Shown here one piece after another: positions 1-7,646 of a stretch of 64,000 nt of DNA. The stretch comes from Pseudomonas sp. MRSN 12121. Lineage in GTDB: Bacteria > Pseudomonadota > Gammaproteobacteria > Pseudomonadales > Pseudomonadaceae. The stretch spans positions 2,875,388 through 2,939,387 of the forward strand of contig NZ_CP010892.1 of the NCBI RefSeq assembly GCF_000931465.1, written 5' to 3'. The notes under the pieces were generated by a model, which did no database searches, was not told where the DNA came from, and saw nothing but the letters and a program-made list of their open reading frames with translations. The position numbers and the translations under genes are program-made. How positions within the stretch are numbered: the first letter of the stretch is position 1; every line of letters starts with the position of its first letter.

Positions 1-383
1 TCACCGGCGGCTGCCTGTGCGGCAAGGTACGGTTCGAGGCAGCGGGGCGCCCGTACCGGGTCGGCCTGTGCCATTGCCTGGACTGCCGCAAGCACCATGG
101 CGCGCTGTTCCATGCCGCGGCGATATTCCCCGAGGACGCGGTGACCCTCGAAGGCGAAACCCGCGATTACGGCGGGCGTTGTTTCTGCCCCGAATGCGGC
201 TCGTCGGTGTTCGGCCGCAGCGCCGATGAAATCGAAATCAGCCTCGGCGCCCTGGATGCCCCGGACCAGCTGCGGCCGACCTACGAACTCTGGACCGTGC
301 GGCGTGAGTCCTGGTTGCCGGCGTTTCCACTTGCCAGGCACTACGCACGCGACCGCGATGCCAGCGGTCGCCGCGAGGAGTAG
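1..383 (+). CDS. GFA-family zinc protein, 5' end outside window
   Basis: Partial: the reading frame is open from base 3 and the start codon lies outside the window. The visible part has the cysteine pattern of the GFA (glutathione-dependent formaldehyde-activating) fold: CLCG near the window edge, then CHCLDC, then CFCPECG, which in the family bind two structural or catalytic zinc ions. It ends after about 126 visible codons, so only a few N-terminal residues seem to be missing compared with the usual 120-150 residues. Most family members have no proven substrate, so a formaldehyde role should not be assumed. Confidence 0.85.
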   Translation, partial: TGGCLCGKVRFEAAGRPYRVGLCHCLDCRKHHGALFHAAAIFPEDAVTLEGETRDYGGRCFCPECGSSVFGRSADEIEISLGALDAPDQLRPTYELWTVRRESWLPAFPLARHYARDRDASGRREE

Positions 384-395
384 GGGCGTGGCGCC

Positions 396-1355
396 TCAAT
401 GAAACGGAAAGATGTAGTTCATCCACGCCGCCATGCGCAAAAGGATCTTGCGCATGATCGCCACGTGGTGGAAGTGCTGGCTGTAGAGCGCCGCCTGGCC
501 GTAGGCGCCGCCGGGCATCAGGGCGGCGTAGGGCTGGTAGTCCGGGTCGGTGATCTCGATGACCACCGGCACCCGCCCCGGCGGTGGTGAGCCGCTGTAG
601 CTCAATAGGGTGCCGGACGGCTGTACCTGGCCTTCGCCGATCACCGCGATGACATTTTTCACCCGGCCCTTGAACACCTTGCCGGGGATACCGTCGAAGG
701 CGATTTCCGCCTCGTCCCCCGGGACCAGGCGCAGCAGGCTGTTCTGCCGCATCCAGGCGGCGAAGTACTGGCTTTCCTGGGGCACGAACACCATCGACGG
801 GCGCAGCGGCAGCTTGCTCGCCATCATCCCCGGGCGCAGCGACACATGGGTGACGAAGCCTTTGCTCGGCGCGCGGACCACGGTGTTGTCCAGCTCGAAC
901 TGGGCGTTGTCGATCTGCGCCTGCAGGCTGTCCACCAGGGCAATCGCGGCTTCCTGCTCGCGGCGGGTGCCGAAGTTGCGCCTGATCAACTCATTGATCC
1001 GGTACAGGTCGCCCCGCGCGGCCACCTGCTGGGCCTTGAGCGACTTGAGGCGGTTCTCGAACGGTTCGGGGTCGATGCGAAACAGCACGTCGCCGGGTTC
1101 CAGCGGCGTGTTGCCGTGCACCGGCACCTCGATCACCTTGCCGGTGACCACCGGGATCACCGGCACCGAGACGAAGTAGGAACGCGCCACCTCGGAGTAG
1201 GGGTGGTTGTAGTTCATCAGGAATATCAGCGCGCCGATCAGCACCACACCGCCGAGTACCGCGGTGGGCACCGTCCATTTGTTCAGGGGGATGCGGAAGA
1301 TCTTGAAGATGGCGACGCAGATGGCGGTGTAGGTGAGGATCAGGAGCAGGTCCAT
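396..1355 (-). CDS. HlyD-type membrane fusion protein, YiaV-like
   Basis: A 319-residue periplasmic adaptor anchored in the inner membrane. Two N-terminal hydrophobic segments (about residues 1-20 and 30-48) are followed by a biotinyl-lipoyl-like half (TGKVIEVPVHGNTPLEPGD), a short helical hairpin around residues 100-140, and the matching second half (VRAPSKGFVTHV). This is the HlyD/EmrA architecture. It starts three bases after the stop of the DUF3302 gene, with AGGAGAT about seven bases upstream, so the two are co-translated. The same pair is found in Escherichia coli as yiaW-yiaV. No ATPase or outer-membrane partner lies next to it, so the transported substrate is unknown. Confidence 0.85.
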   Translation of the reverse strand: MDLLLILTYTAICVAIFKIFRIPLNKWTVPTAVLGGVVLIGALIFLMNYNHPYSEVARSYFVSVPVIPVVTGKVIEVPVHGNTPLEPGDVLFRIDPEPFENRLKSLKAQQVAARGDLYRINELIRRNFGTRREQEAAIALVDSLQAQIDNAQFELDNTVVRAPSKGFVTHVSLRPGMMASKLPLRPSMVFVPQESQYFAAWMRQNSLLRLVPGDEAEIAFDGIPGKVFKGRVKNVIAVIGEGQVQPSGTLLSYSGSPPPGRVPVVIEITDPDYQPYAALMPGGAYGQAALYSQHFHHVAIMRKILLRMAAWMNYIFPFH

Positions 1356-1358
1356 GGC

Positions 1359-1709
1359 TTATCTCCTGCCATCCGCGGGCGGCGCGGGCCGGGGTTTTCC
1401 TTCAAGGTGCTCGACGCGCCGGCGCAGCTCGGCCAGTTCCTGCGCCAGTGCCTGTTCCGCGGGGATCCGCGCCTTGGCGCCAAAGCCCCAGCCCCGGTCC
1501 TCGCGGTAGACCATGGCCCAGATCCACAGGAACGGCCACAGCGCATGGAGGGTGAACAGGCTGACCCAGCCGGCCGCGTGAATGGCGTCCTGGTGCGGAT
1601 GATTGCGATGGACGGCGATTTCGTAGGGGATGTCGTGCAGGACGATGATCCCGTAGAACAGGACGATCGCCGCGAAGATCAGAATGCCCAGTGCAATGTA
1701 ATCGAGCAT
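1359..1709 (-). CDS. DUF3302 inner-membrane protein, YiaW-like
   Basis: A 116-residue protein with two hydrophobic helices (about residues 5-25 and 45-67), the second containing LFTLHALWPFLWIWAMVY, and a charged cytoplasmic tail predicted to be helical. This matches DUF3302, the small membrane partner of YiaV-type HlyD proteins. The start has a near-ideal GGAGGA site seven bases upstream. It is the first gene of a two-gene minus-strand operon and is divergent from the PrpF-like gene; the 220-bp gap between them must hold both promoters. The biochemical role of the family is not known to me. Confidence 0.85.
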   Translation of the reverse strand: MLDYIALGILIFAAIVLFYGIIVLHDIPYEIAVHRNHPHQDAIHAAGWVSLFTLHALWPFLWIWAMVYREDRGWGFGAKARIPAEQALAQELAELRRRVEHLEGKPRPAPPADGRR

Positions 1710-1929
1710 GATTTTCCTCCCGGAAGTGTTCAGCTCGCCTGCAATAGCCCATGAAAGGTTGCGGCCGGTTGGCGCGTCGGCGTTTCAATGGCTGGGCCTC
1801 ACGAAATCCATACTAGTTCAACTTCGTTCATCTGCATGGCGGCCCGTGGGCGGCGGAAAACGGCGCAGCTGCACCCGGCCGGGCGGCGGTTTATGATCGC
1901 CACCTGTCGTCCTTCAGAGCGAGCCGATC

Positions 1930-3126
1930 ATGTCTTTGCAAGCGGATCTTCCCCAGCTGCGCGCCGGCATCATGGAGTTCCCCGTCTGGCACGCCCGCGG
2001 TGGCACGTCCACCGGCCTGATCCTGGCGCGCGAAACCCTGCCCGAGGACCCGCTGCTGGTCGAAGAGCTGCTGCGCCACCTGATGGGCGTGCCGCTTTGC
2101 GGCGAGCTGCCGGGCAATAACCAGATCACCGGCCTGGGCCGCGGCGGGCCCACCAGCAACAAGGTGTTCATCGCCGAGCGCCGGCCCGGCGAGTCGCGCA
2201 TGATCAGCACCCTGGCGCAACTGGCGGCGGGCAAGAGCGCGATCGACTGGAGCGTCAACTGCGGCAACATGTCGGCGGCCCTGCCGCTGTATGCCCTGGA
2301 GCGCGGCTGGCTGAGCGCGGACGCGGACAGCGCACAGATCGAGATCTTCAACAGCAATACCCAGACCACCCTGAGCGCGCGCGTGGCGTTCAAGGACGGC
2401 CGGCTGCTGAGCGATACGCGTATCCCCGGGGTCAACGGCGTGTTCCCCGGGGTCGACCTGTTTCTCAGCGACCCGGTGGGGGCCAAGACCGGAAAGCTGT
2501 TTCCCACCGGGCAGCGTGTCGACCTGCTCGACGGCGTGCGCGCCACCTGCCTGGACGTGGCGGTGCCGATGGTCATCGTCCAGGCCGCGGACCTGGGCAA
2601 GAGCGGCCTGGAAACCCCGGCGCAGCTGGACGCCGACAGCGAATTCAAGGCGCGCTTGATCGGCCTGATGGTGCAGGGCGGCCTGCGCATGCAGTTGCGC
2701 AACCGCAGCGGCGCCTTGATGAGCGCCGAGGAGCTGCAACGCAGCGAAACCCTGCCGAAGATCTGCATCGTCAGCCCGGCCCAGGGCGCGGGCGACATCA
2801 ATACCCGTTACTTCACCCCGCAGAACGCCCATCCCTCGCTGGCCGTCTCCGGCGGCTGTTGCCTGGCCGCCGCCTGCCTGGCGCCAGGCACCGTGGCCCA
2901 CGAGCTGCTGAAGCATCCCAGGCCGCTGGGCCGCGCCATGGCGGAATACCCGGTGTCGATCGAAAACCCGGCGGGGCTGCTGGACACCTTGATCACGGCC
3001 TGTGAGGAAGGCGATTCGATGCGGATCGCCGCGGCGGCCTACCGGCGCAGCGCGCAGATCCTGCTCAAGGGCCGGGTGCCGCTGTACAACGCTTCGGCGC
3101 CGCTGTTCGAGGCGCTGCGGGGCTGA
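1930..3126 (+). CDS. PrpF/GalD-type isomerase
   Basis: A 398-residue PrpF-family protein (diaminopimelate epimerase fold). The family catalyses cis-trans isomerisation or tautomerisation of small unsaturated tri- or dicarboxylates, for example 2-methylaconitate (PrpF) or 4-oxalomesaconate (GalD). Family hallmarks are the N-terminal WHARGGTSTGL loop, the VNCGNM motif near residue 115 and the C-terminal HPSLAVSGG stretch. There is no prp operon or gallate pathway beside it, so the substrate cannot be fixed from context. The Shine-Dalgarno is weak (GAGCGAG). It converges on the AraC gene, its plausible regulator. Confidence 0.8.
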   Translation: MSLQADLPQLRAGIMEFPVWHARGGTSTGLILARETLPEDPLLVEELLRHLMGVPLCGELPGNNQITGLGRGGPTSNKVFIAERRPGESRMISTLAQLAAGKSAIDWSVNCGNMSAALPLYALERGWLSADADSAQIEIFNSNTQTTLSARVAFKDGRLLSDTRIPGVNGVFPGVDLFLSDPVGAKTGKLFPTGQRVDLLDGVRATCLDVAVPMVIVQAADLGKSGLETPAQLDADSEFKARLIGLMVQGGLRMQLRNRSGALMSAEELQRSETLPKICIVSPAQGAGDINTRYFTPQNAHPSLAVSGGCCLAAACLAPGTVAHELLKHPRPLGRAMAEYPVSIENPAGLLDTLITACEEGDSMRIAAAAYRRSAQILLKGRVPLYNASAPLFEALRG

Positions 3127-3147
3127 CGCCGGTGCCGTGCCAGCCGC

Positions 3148-4089
3148 TCAAGCCAGGGCGCGGTATTCGCTGGGGGTGACCCCGAAATCGCGGCGAAAGG
3201 CCCGGCTGAACGCCGCTTCGGATTCATAGCCCAACTGCTCGGCGATCTGCGACACCCGCAGGCTGGAGGTTTGCAGGCGCTGCCCGGCCAGTTGCATGCG
3301 CCAGTGGGTCAGGTAGCGCATCGGCGATTGGCCCACCAGGCGGGCGAAGCGTTGGGTCAGGCTGGTGCGCGATTGCTTGACCAGGCCGGCCAGGCGCTCG
3401 ACGCTCCAGGAGGCCCCTGGCTCGGCGTGCAGCAGCGCCAGGGCCTGGCCGATCAGCGGGTCGCGCAGGGCGGCGATCCAGCCGCCGATGCCTTGCGGGG
3501 CATGGGCCAGCCAGTGGCGCACGGCCCAGATGAACATCAGGTCGATGATCCGCGAGAGCATGATGGCGCTGCCGATCGACGGGTTGCGCACTTCTTTCTG
3601 CATCGCCGCCACCGTCAGCGCCAGCCATTCCCGGGAGCCGATCGGGTCGCTGCGGTCGGCGCTCTGGCAGCTGACATGCAGCAGGCTGGGCAAGCCCTGG
3701 ATCAATGCCTGGCCACAACCGCCCTCGAAGCGGAACAGCCCGCTGGTGATCCGCGGCATGGAATCCGGGGCGGCGCCTTGCAGCTGGTGGCCCTGGCCGT
3801 GGGAGACGAACAGGATGTCGCCGGGGGCCAGGAGTGTGGTCGCGCCGTCGTCGAGCCGCAGGTGGCAAGTGGCGTCCTGGATTACATGGAAGCGGGCGAC
3901 GCCCGCCGCTTGCTGCAACACCTGGCCCGCTTGCAGGCGGGTTTCGCCGAGCAGTTCGCCCTGCATCCGGGCGATGCTGAACACCTCGAAAAACACATCG
4001 GCGCTCGGGTGCCTGAGGTCGGTGGGGGCGCTGGCGGCATCGAGCGGCGCGCTCTGGCGTTTGGGCACAGTCTTAGGTTTTTCGGTCAT
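3148..4089 (-). CDS. AraC-family regulator with N-terminal cupin
   Basis: A 313-residue transcription factor. Residues about 25-190 form an AraC-type cupin sensor (LAPGDILFVSHGQGHQL), and the last 100 residues hold two helix-turn-helix motifs ending in the signature YESEAAFSRAFRRDFGVTPSEYR. I start at MTEKPKTVPK because the upstream extension to 4134 reads like untranslated sequence and lacks a ribosome site. The layout matches the AraC group whose sensor domain is the cupin_6 type. It is convergent with the PrpF-like gene and its start region faces the alpha/beta hydrolase gene, so either neighbour could be its target. Confidence 0.85.
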   Translation of the reverse strand: MTEKPKTVPKRQSAPLDAASAPTDLRHPSADVFFEVFSIARMQGELLGETRLQAGQVLQQAAGVARFHVIQDATCHLRLDDGATTLLAPGDILFVSHGQGHQLQGAAPDSMPRITSGLFRFEGGCGQALIQGLPSLLHVSCQSADRSDPIGSREWLALTVAAMQKEVRNPSIGSAIMLSRIIDLMFIWAVRHWLAHAPQGIGGWIAALRDPLIGQALALLHAEPGASWSVERLAGLVKQSRTSLTQRFARLVGQSPMRYLTHWRMQLAGQRLQTSSLRVSQIAEQLGYESEAAFSRAFRRDFGVTPSEYRALA

Positions 4090-4248
4090 GGTCGGTCGGC
4101 ACCGTCCCCTTCGATAATGAGCGCGTCCGAGCATAAGTCAGCACGGGGCGGGGCGTCTCCTGCCGCGTCGTCGACGAGCGAGCTGCAGGACCCGGCAGTA
4201 CCGCCGCCAGCGGCGTGCGGTCTTTATCCAGACAGAGGATTCAAGCGC

Positions 4249-4947
4249 ATGAGTGATCAGCCTACGATTGTGTTGGTGCACGGTTTTTGGGGCGATGCGG
4301 CCCATTGGAGCAAGGTGATCGTCGAGTTGGCGCGCAAGGGCTACAGCGCGATCCGCGCGGTGGAGATGCCCTTGACGTCGCTGGCCGACGACGCCGAGCG
4401 AACCCGCAAGATGATTGCCCAGGTCGATGGCCCGGTGTTGCTGGTGGGGCATTCCTACGGTGGGGCGGTGATTACCGAAGTGGGCGACCAGCCCAACGTG
4501 GTCGGGCTGGTGTACATCGCCGCCTTCGCCCCGGATGCTGGGGAAAGCCCGGGCGCCATCACCCAGCAGCATCTGCCCGCGGCGGCTGCCAACCTCGCCC
4601 CCGACAGCGACGGCTACCTGTGGCTCAAGCCCGAGGCCTTCCACGAGAGCTTCTGCCAGGACCTGGGCGCTGATGAAGCGCTGGTCATGGCGGTGACCCA
4701 GAAGGCGCCGCTGGCCAGCACCTTCGGCGACACCATCAGCGCGCCGGCCTGGAAGAAAAAGCCGTCCTGGTACCAGATCTCCAGCGACGACCGGATGATC
4801 CACCCGCGCAACCAGCAGTTGATGGCCGCGCGGCTCAACCCGCGCAAGACCCTGACCCTGGCCAGTTCCCATGCCTCGTTGGCCTCGCGGGCGGCGGAGG
4901 TCGCGGCCTTTATCCACGAGGCCGCCAGCGCCACCGCCCAGGGCTGA
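4249..4947 (+). CDS. alpha/beta hydrolase
   Basis: A 232-residue soluble alpha/beta hydrolase of the small salicylate-esterase/hydroxynitrile-lyase-like type. Visible elements are the oxyanion strand VLVHGFWGDAAHW, the nucleophile elbow GHSYGG with Ser69, an acid in SSDDRMIHP and the catalytic His in ASSHASL. There is no signal peptide. AGAGGA lies about ten bases before the ATG. An open frame extends upstream but has no ribosome site and overlaps the AraC gene. The natural substrate cannot be deduced. Confidence 0.85.
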   Translation: MSDQPTIVLVHGFWGDAAHWSKVIVELARKGYSAIRAVEMPLTSLADDAERTRKMIAQVDGPVLLVGHSYGGAVITEVGDQPNVVGLVYIAAFAPDAGESPGAITQQHLPAAAANLAPDSDGYLWLKPEAFHESFCQDLGADEALVMAVTQKAPLASTFGDTISAPAWKKKPSWYQISSDDRMIHPRNQQLMAARLNPRKTLTLASSHASLASRAAEVAAFIHEAASATAQG

Positions 4948-4962
4948 CTACGCCCTTGCACG

Positions 4963-4984
4963 GGCCCCGCTCGCGAGCGGGGCC
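4963..4984. terminator. palindromic hairpin between convergent genes
   Basis: A perfect palindrome, GGCCCCGC-TCGCGA-GCGGGGCC, lies in the 44-bp space between the hydrolase and the convergent EEP-family gene. With no T-run on either side, it is either a bidirectional transcription stop or a lone REP-like palindrome. Confidence 0.5.
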
Positions 4985-4991
4985 TGCGCCG

Positions 4992-6116
4992 TTACAGCGC
5001 CAGGTCGACCCACACCGCCGCGTGGTCGGAGCCGGCGTTTTCCTTCTTGTCCAGTTCCGGGTAGACGTCCCAGCGTTGGGGGCGGCTGCCCGGCCACATG
5101 CCCTTGCGCCACACGCCGCCGGCGCTGACGGTGGCGAACAGCGCGGGGGACAGCAGCAGGTAATCGATCTTGTTCGCTGCCTTGCAGGTATCGAAGGTGC
5201 CGGGGTAGCCGCCGTCGTCGAAGGCTGGATGGACAAAGGCGTCCTTGAGGTCGGTGTCTTGCAGCAGCGGTGCCAGCGGCGCGCTGTCGGGGGTGTCGTT
5301 GAAGTCGCCGACCACGGCGATGTAGCGCTCGCCCCGGGCCACCAGTTCCTGGTAGATGGCCTTGATCCGCTCGGCCTGGGCCTGGCGTTTTTTCGCCGAG
5401 GCCGCCAGGCTGCCGAAGCCTTTGCTCTTGAGGTGGTTGACCAGCACGATCAACTGCCGCTCCGGCTGTTGTGGCGCCGGCAGCGGGATCTGGAACTGCG
5501 CGCAATCGCGGGAAAAGATCAGCTCGCCGTCGGCCGCGGCATCGTCCACGTGGCTGCGCAGCGTGCCGATGGGGTAGCCCGCGGCGGTCATCAGGCCGAC
5601 ATCGATGCCGCGGGTGTCGTTGCCGTCGATCAGCATCACATGCTTGAACGTCGGCCCGCCCAGGCCGCCGATGATTTCCGTGTTGAAATCGCGCAGGGCC
5701 GGGCGGCTTTCCGCCTCGACCACCGCCAGCACGTCGGCCTTCAGGTCGATCATCACCCGTGCGGTATTGCGCATGGCCTCCAGGTCCACCGGCGCTTCGA
5801 TCAGCTCCAGCGAACCGACCCACTCGGTCCGGCCATTGGCGACGATTTCCAGGCCACCGGCCTTGGGTCGCTTGACCAGGCTGCCGCGGTTCTGCCGCAG
5901 GATCACGAAGGGGCCCCGGTCCGATGCGGCCAGCCCCAACTCGGTCAGCAGGCTGACCATCCGCACCTTGTCCTGGGCGCTGTAGGTCGGCTCGCCGAGC
6001 AACTGGTTGAGCCGGGCGAAAGCTTCCAGCACCGGCTTGCCTTCGGCCCAGCCTTCCAGGTTCATGGCCTTGGCCCGGTTGAACAGGTTTTCGACGTTGT
6101 AGGTCGCGAGTCTCAT
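4992..6116 (-). CDS. endonuclease/exonuclease/phosphatase-family hydrolase
   Basis: A 374-residue member of the metal-dependent EEP superfamily (DNase I-like fold). The N-terminal ATYNVENLF supplies the conserved Asn; AVVEAESRPAL, VVGDFNDTP and the C-terminal GSDHAAVWVDL carry the catalytic Glu, Asp/Asn and Asp-His pairs. No export signal is visible, so action in the cytoplasm is likely. Substrates in the superfamily range from DNA to phosphoinositides and phosphodiesters; nothing here decides between them. The start has AAGGAAAA nine bases upstream. Confidence 0.8.
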   Translation of the reverse strand: MRLATYNVENLFNRAKAMNLEGWAEGKPVLEAFARLNQLLGEPTYSAQDKVRMVSLLTELGLAASDRGPFVILRQNRGSLVKRPKAGGLEIVANGRTEWVGSLELIEAPVDLEAMRNTARVMIDLKADVLAVVEAESRPALRDFNTEIIGGLGGPTFKHVMLIDGNDTRGIDVGLMTAAGYPIGTLRSHVDDAAADGELIFSRDCAQFQIPLPAPQQPERQLIVLVNHLKSKGFGSLAASAKKRQAQAERIKAIYQELVARGERYIAVVGDFNDTPDSAPLAPLLQDTDLKDAFVHPAFDDGGYPGTFDTCKAANKIDYLLLSPALFATVSAGGVWRKGMWPGSRPQRWDVYPELDKKENAGSDHAAVWVDLAL

Positions 6117-6300
6117 CGTGCTTTTCCTTGGCGTGAGGGACGTGAGTCGCCATTACAGCCGATAAAAATGACCGAATGCCGACAGTCCCCGGGCGGGCAA
6201 AGGGCCATCGGCCGGGGCCGGTTCCGTCGGTCAGCCGGGCCTCGGGTGCCTGTGGGTGTGCACGCTATAGTGGCCGGGAGCCGAATAGACGGGAGGCAGC

Positions 6301-6495
6301 ATGCGCCAGATCGTTACCAGGGAACCGTGGTGGGCGGCACCGCCGAAACCGGGCCAGGACGAGTCTGAGTTGGAGTGGGGCTGGCTGGTCACCTACAGCG
6401 AGGGGGAGCCGCGCTTCGAATTCGTCAGGCAGCGGCCGTCGGACCAGGAGATCCGTCACCGCAAGAGCTGCCGGGTCACGCCCGCGGCCGAATAG
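6301..6495 (+). CDS. small hypothetical protein
   Basis: A 64-residue acidic and tryptophan-rich reading frame (EPWWAAPP, ELEWGWLV) with a good GGGAGG site six bases before the ATG. It has no membrane segment or signal peptide and I recognise no family. The ribosome site and the independent position between two larger genes favour a real gene, but overlapping frames exist in this GC-rich DNA. Confidence 0.55.
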   Translation: MRQIVTREPWWAAPPKPGQDESELEWGWLVTYSEGEPRFEFVRQRPSDQEIRHRKSCRVTPAAE

Positions 6496-6655
6496 CCCGC
6501 TGGTCCGGATACCGGCAGGGGCGGTCTGTCGCCGAGCACATCCGGACGACCGGGCAGGACGCCAGCGGCCGCCGGGTCGATAGTGAAGTGACACGCGGGC
6601 GGTCGATTCCATGACGCGCCGGCGTGTTCCTGCCATTCGCGAAGCGGAGGTCGTC

Positions 6656-6928
6656 ATGCCGAAATTTGTCATCGAACGCGATATCCCCGGCGCCGGAGCG
6701 CTGTCGGCCGAGGCGCTGCAAGGGATCTCGCAAGCGTCCTGCAAGGTGCTCGGCGAGCTGGGGCCGCAGGTGCAGTGGCTGCACAGCTATGTCACCGGCG
6801 ACAGGATCTACTGCGTCTATATCGCGCCGAACGAGGAACTCGTCAGGGAACATGCCCGGCGGGGCGGGTTTCCGGCGAATCGGGTGGCGCAGGTCACCTC
6901 GATCATCGATCCGACGACCGCGGAGTAG
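6656..6928 (+). CDS. DUF4242 small protein
   Basis: A 90-residue protein matching DUF4242: N-terminal KFVIERDIPGAG, a central LHSYVTGDRIYCVYIAPNEELVREHARRGGFP block and a C-terminal IIDPTTAE. The fold is a ferredoxin-like alpha+beta barrel, and some related proteins bind nickel or other metals. Start chosen at the internal ATG with GCGGAGG six bases upstream; a longer frame from 6611 has no comparable site. It is convergent with the XRE-cupin regulator. Function unknown. Confidence 0.8.
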   Translation: MPKFVIERDIPGAGALSAEALQGISQASCKVLGELGPQVQWLHSYVTGDRIYCVYIAPNEELVREHARRGGFPANRVAQVTSIIDPTTAE

Positions 6929-6949
6929 TACCTGCCGATCGTGGCCGGT

Positions 6950-7567
6950 TCAGAAGGTCGGTGGGGTAATCACCCAGATCACCACCGCGTCGACCTCGCC
7001 GGGGTTGCCGTAGCGGTGGGGCTCCTGGCTGGAGAAGCTGAAACTGTCGCCTTCGCCGAGCAGGAAGTGGCGCTCGCCGACCCACAGCTCGAAGCTGCCG
7101 GACAGCAGGTAGCCGGCTTCCTCGCCCTCGTGGCTGTAGCTCTGCTGGCTATAGGTGCCCGGGGGAAAGCGCGAGTGGAGGATTTCCAGCTGGCGGTTGG
7201 GTTGCGGGGTCAGCAGTTGATCGACGATGCCATCTTCGTAGTGCACGCTCAGGCGGCTGTGCTTGCGCACCACATAGCCGTTGTCCTCGGGCGCGGTGCT
7301 GGCCTCGCTGGCGAAGAACCACTGGATGGTCACGCCCAGGCTGCGGGCGATATTGAACAGCGCCGGAATGGACGGGTAGGCGAGGTTGCGTTCCAGCTGG
7401 CTGATATAACCGGCGGTCAGCTCGCTCGACTGGGCCAGGGCGGCCAGGGTCATGCCCCGGCGCTTGCGCAGGCCGCGGATCCGCGTGCCGAGAAAGTGCG
7501 GCCCTGCGGCGCCGCTCGCGGAGGCGGGCGCGCTGCTGGCCGGCGGCGTGGTGCTGCTGTTGCTCAT
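6950..7567 (-). CDS. XRE-cupin transcriptional regulator
   Basis: A 205-residue regulator: a low-complexity Ser/Ala tail (residues 1-23), an XRE helix-turn-helix (about 28-84, MTLAALAQSSELTAGYISQLERN) and a C-terminal cupin_2 sensor (about 125-200, SHEGEEAGYLLSGSFELWVGE). This architecture is typical of repressors of amino-acid, polyamine and osmolyte catabolism in Pseudomonas. It is followed on the same strand by the flavin oxidoreductase promoter region, and the TTTAC repeats at 9669-9703 are a candidate target. From memory the order of genes here resembles PA4987-PA4984 of P. aeruginosa, beside aruR. Confidence 0.88.
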   Translation of the reverse strand: MSNSSTTPPASSAPASASGAAGPHFLGTRIRGLRKRRGMTLAALAQSSELTAGYISQLERNLAYPSIPALFNIARSLGVTIQWFFASEASTAPEDNGYVVRKHSRLSVHYEDGIVDQLLTPQPNRQLEILHSRFPPGTYSQQSYSHEGEEAGYLLSGSFELWVGERHFLLGEGDSFSFSSQEPHRYGNPGEVDAVVIWVITPPTF

Positions 7568-7646
7568 GGCGTGCTCCGAACCGGGAAGGGGGCCGGGCGC
7601 GTCTATGCGCCGGCCTGGACCTGAAGGCCCCGGAGTATAAACAGGC

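Noticed and set aside
4089..4134. Upstream extension of the AraC gene
   Set aside because: No ribosome site before the earlier ATG, and the extra residues do not resemble the family N terminus.
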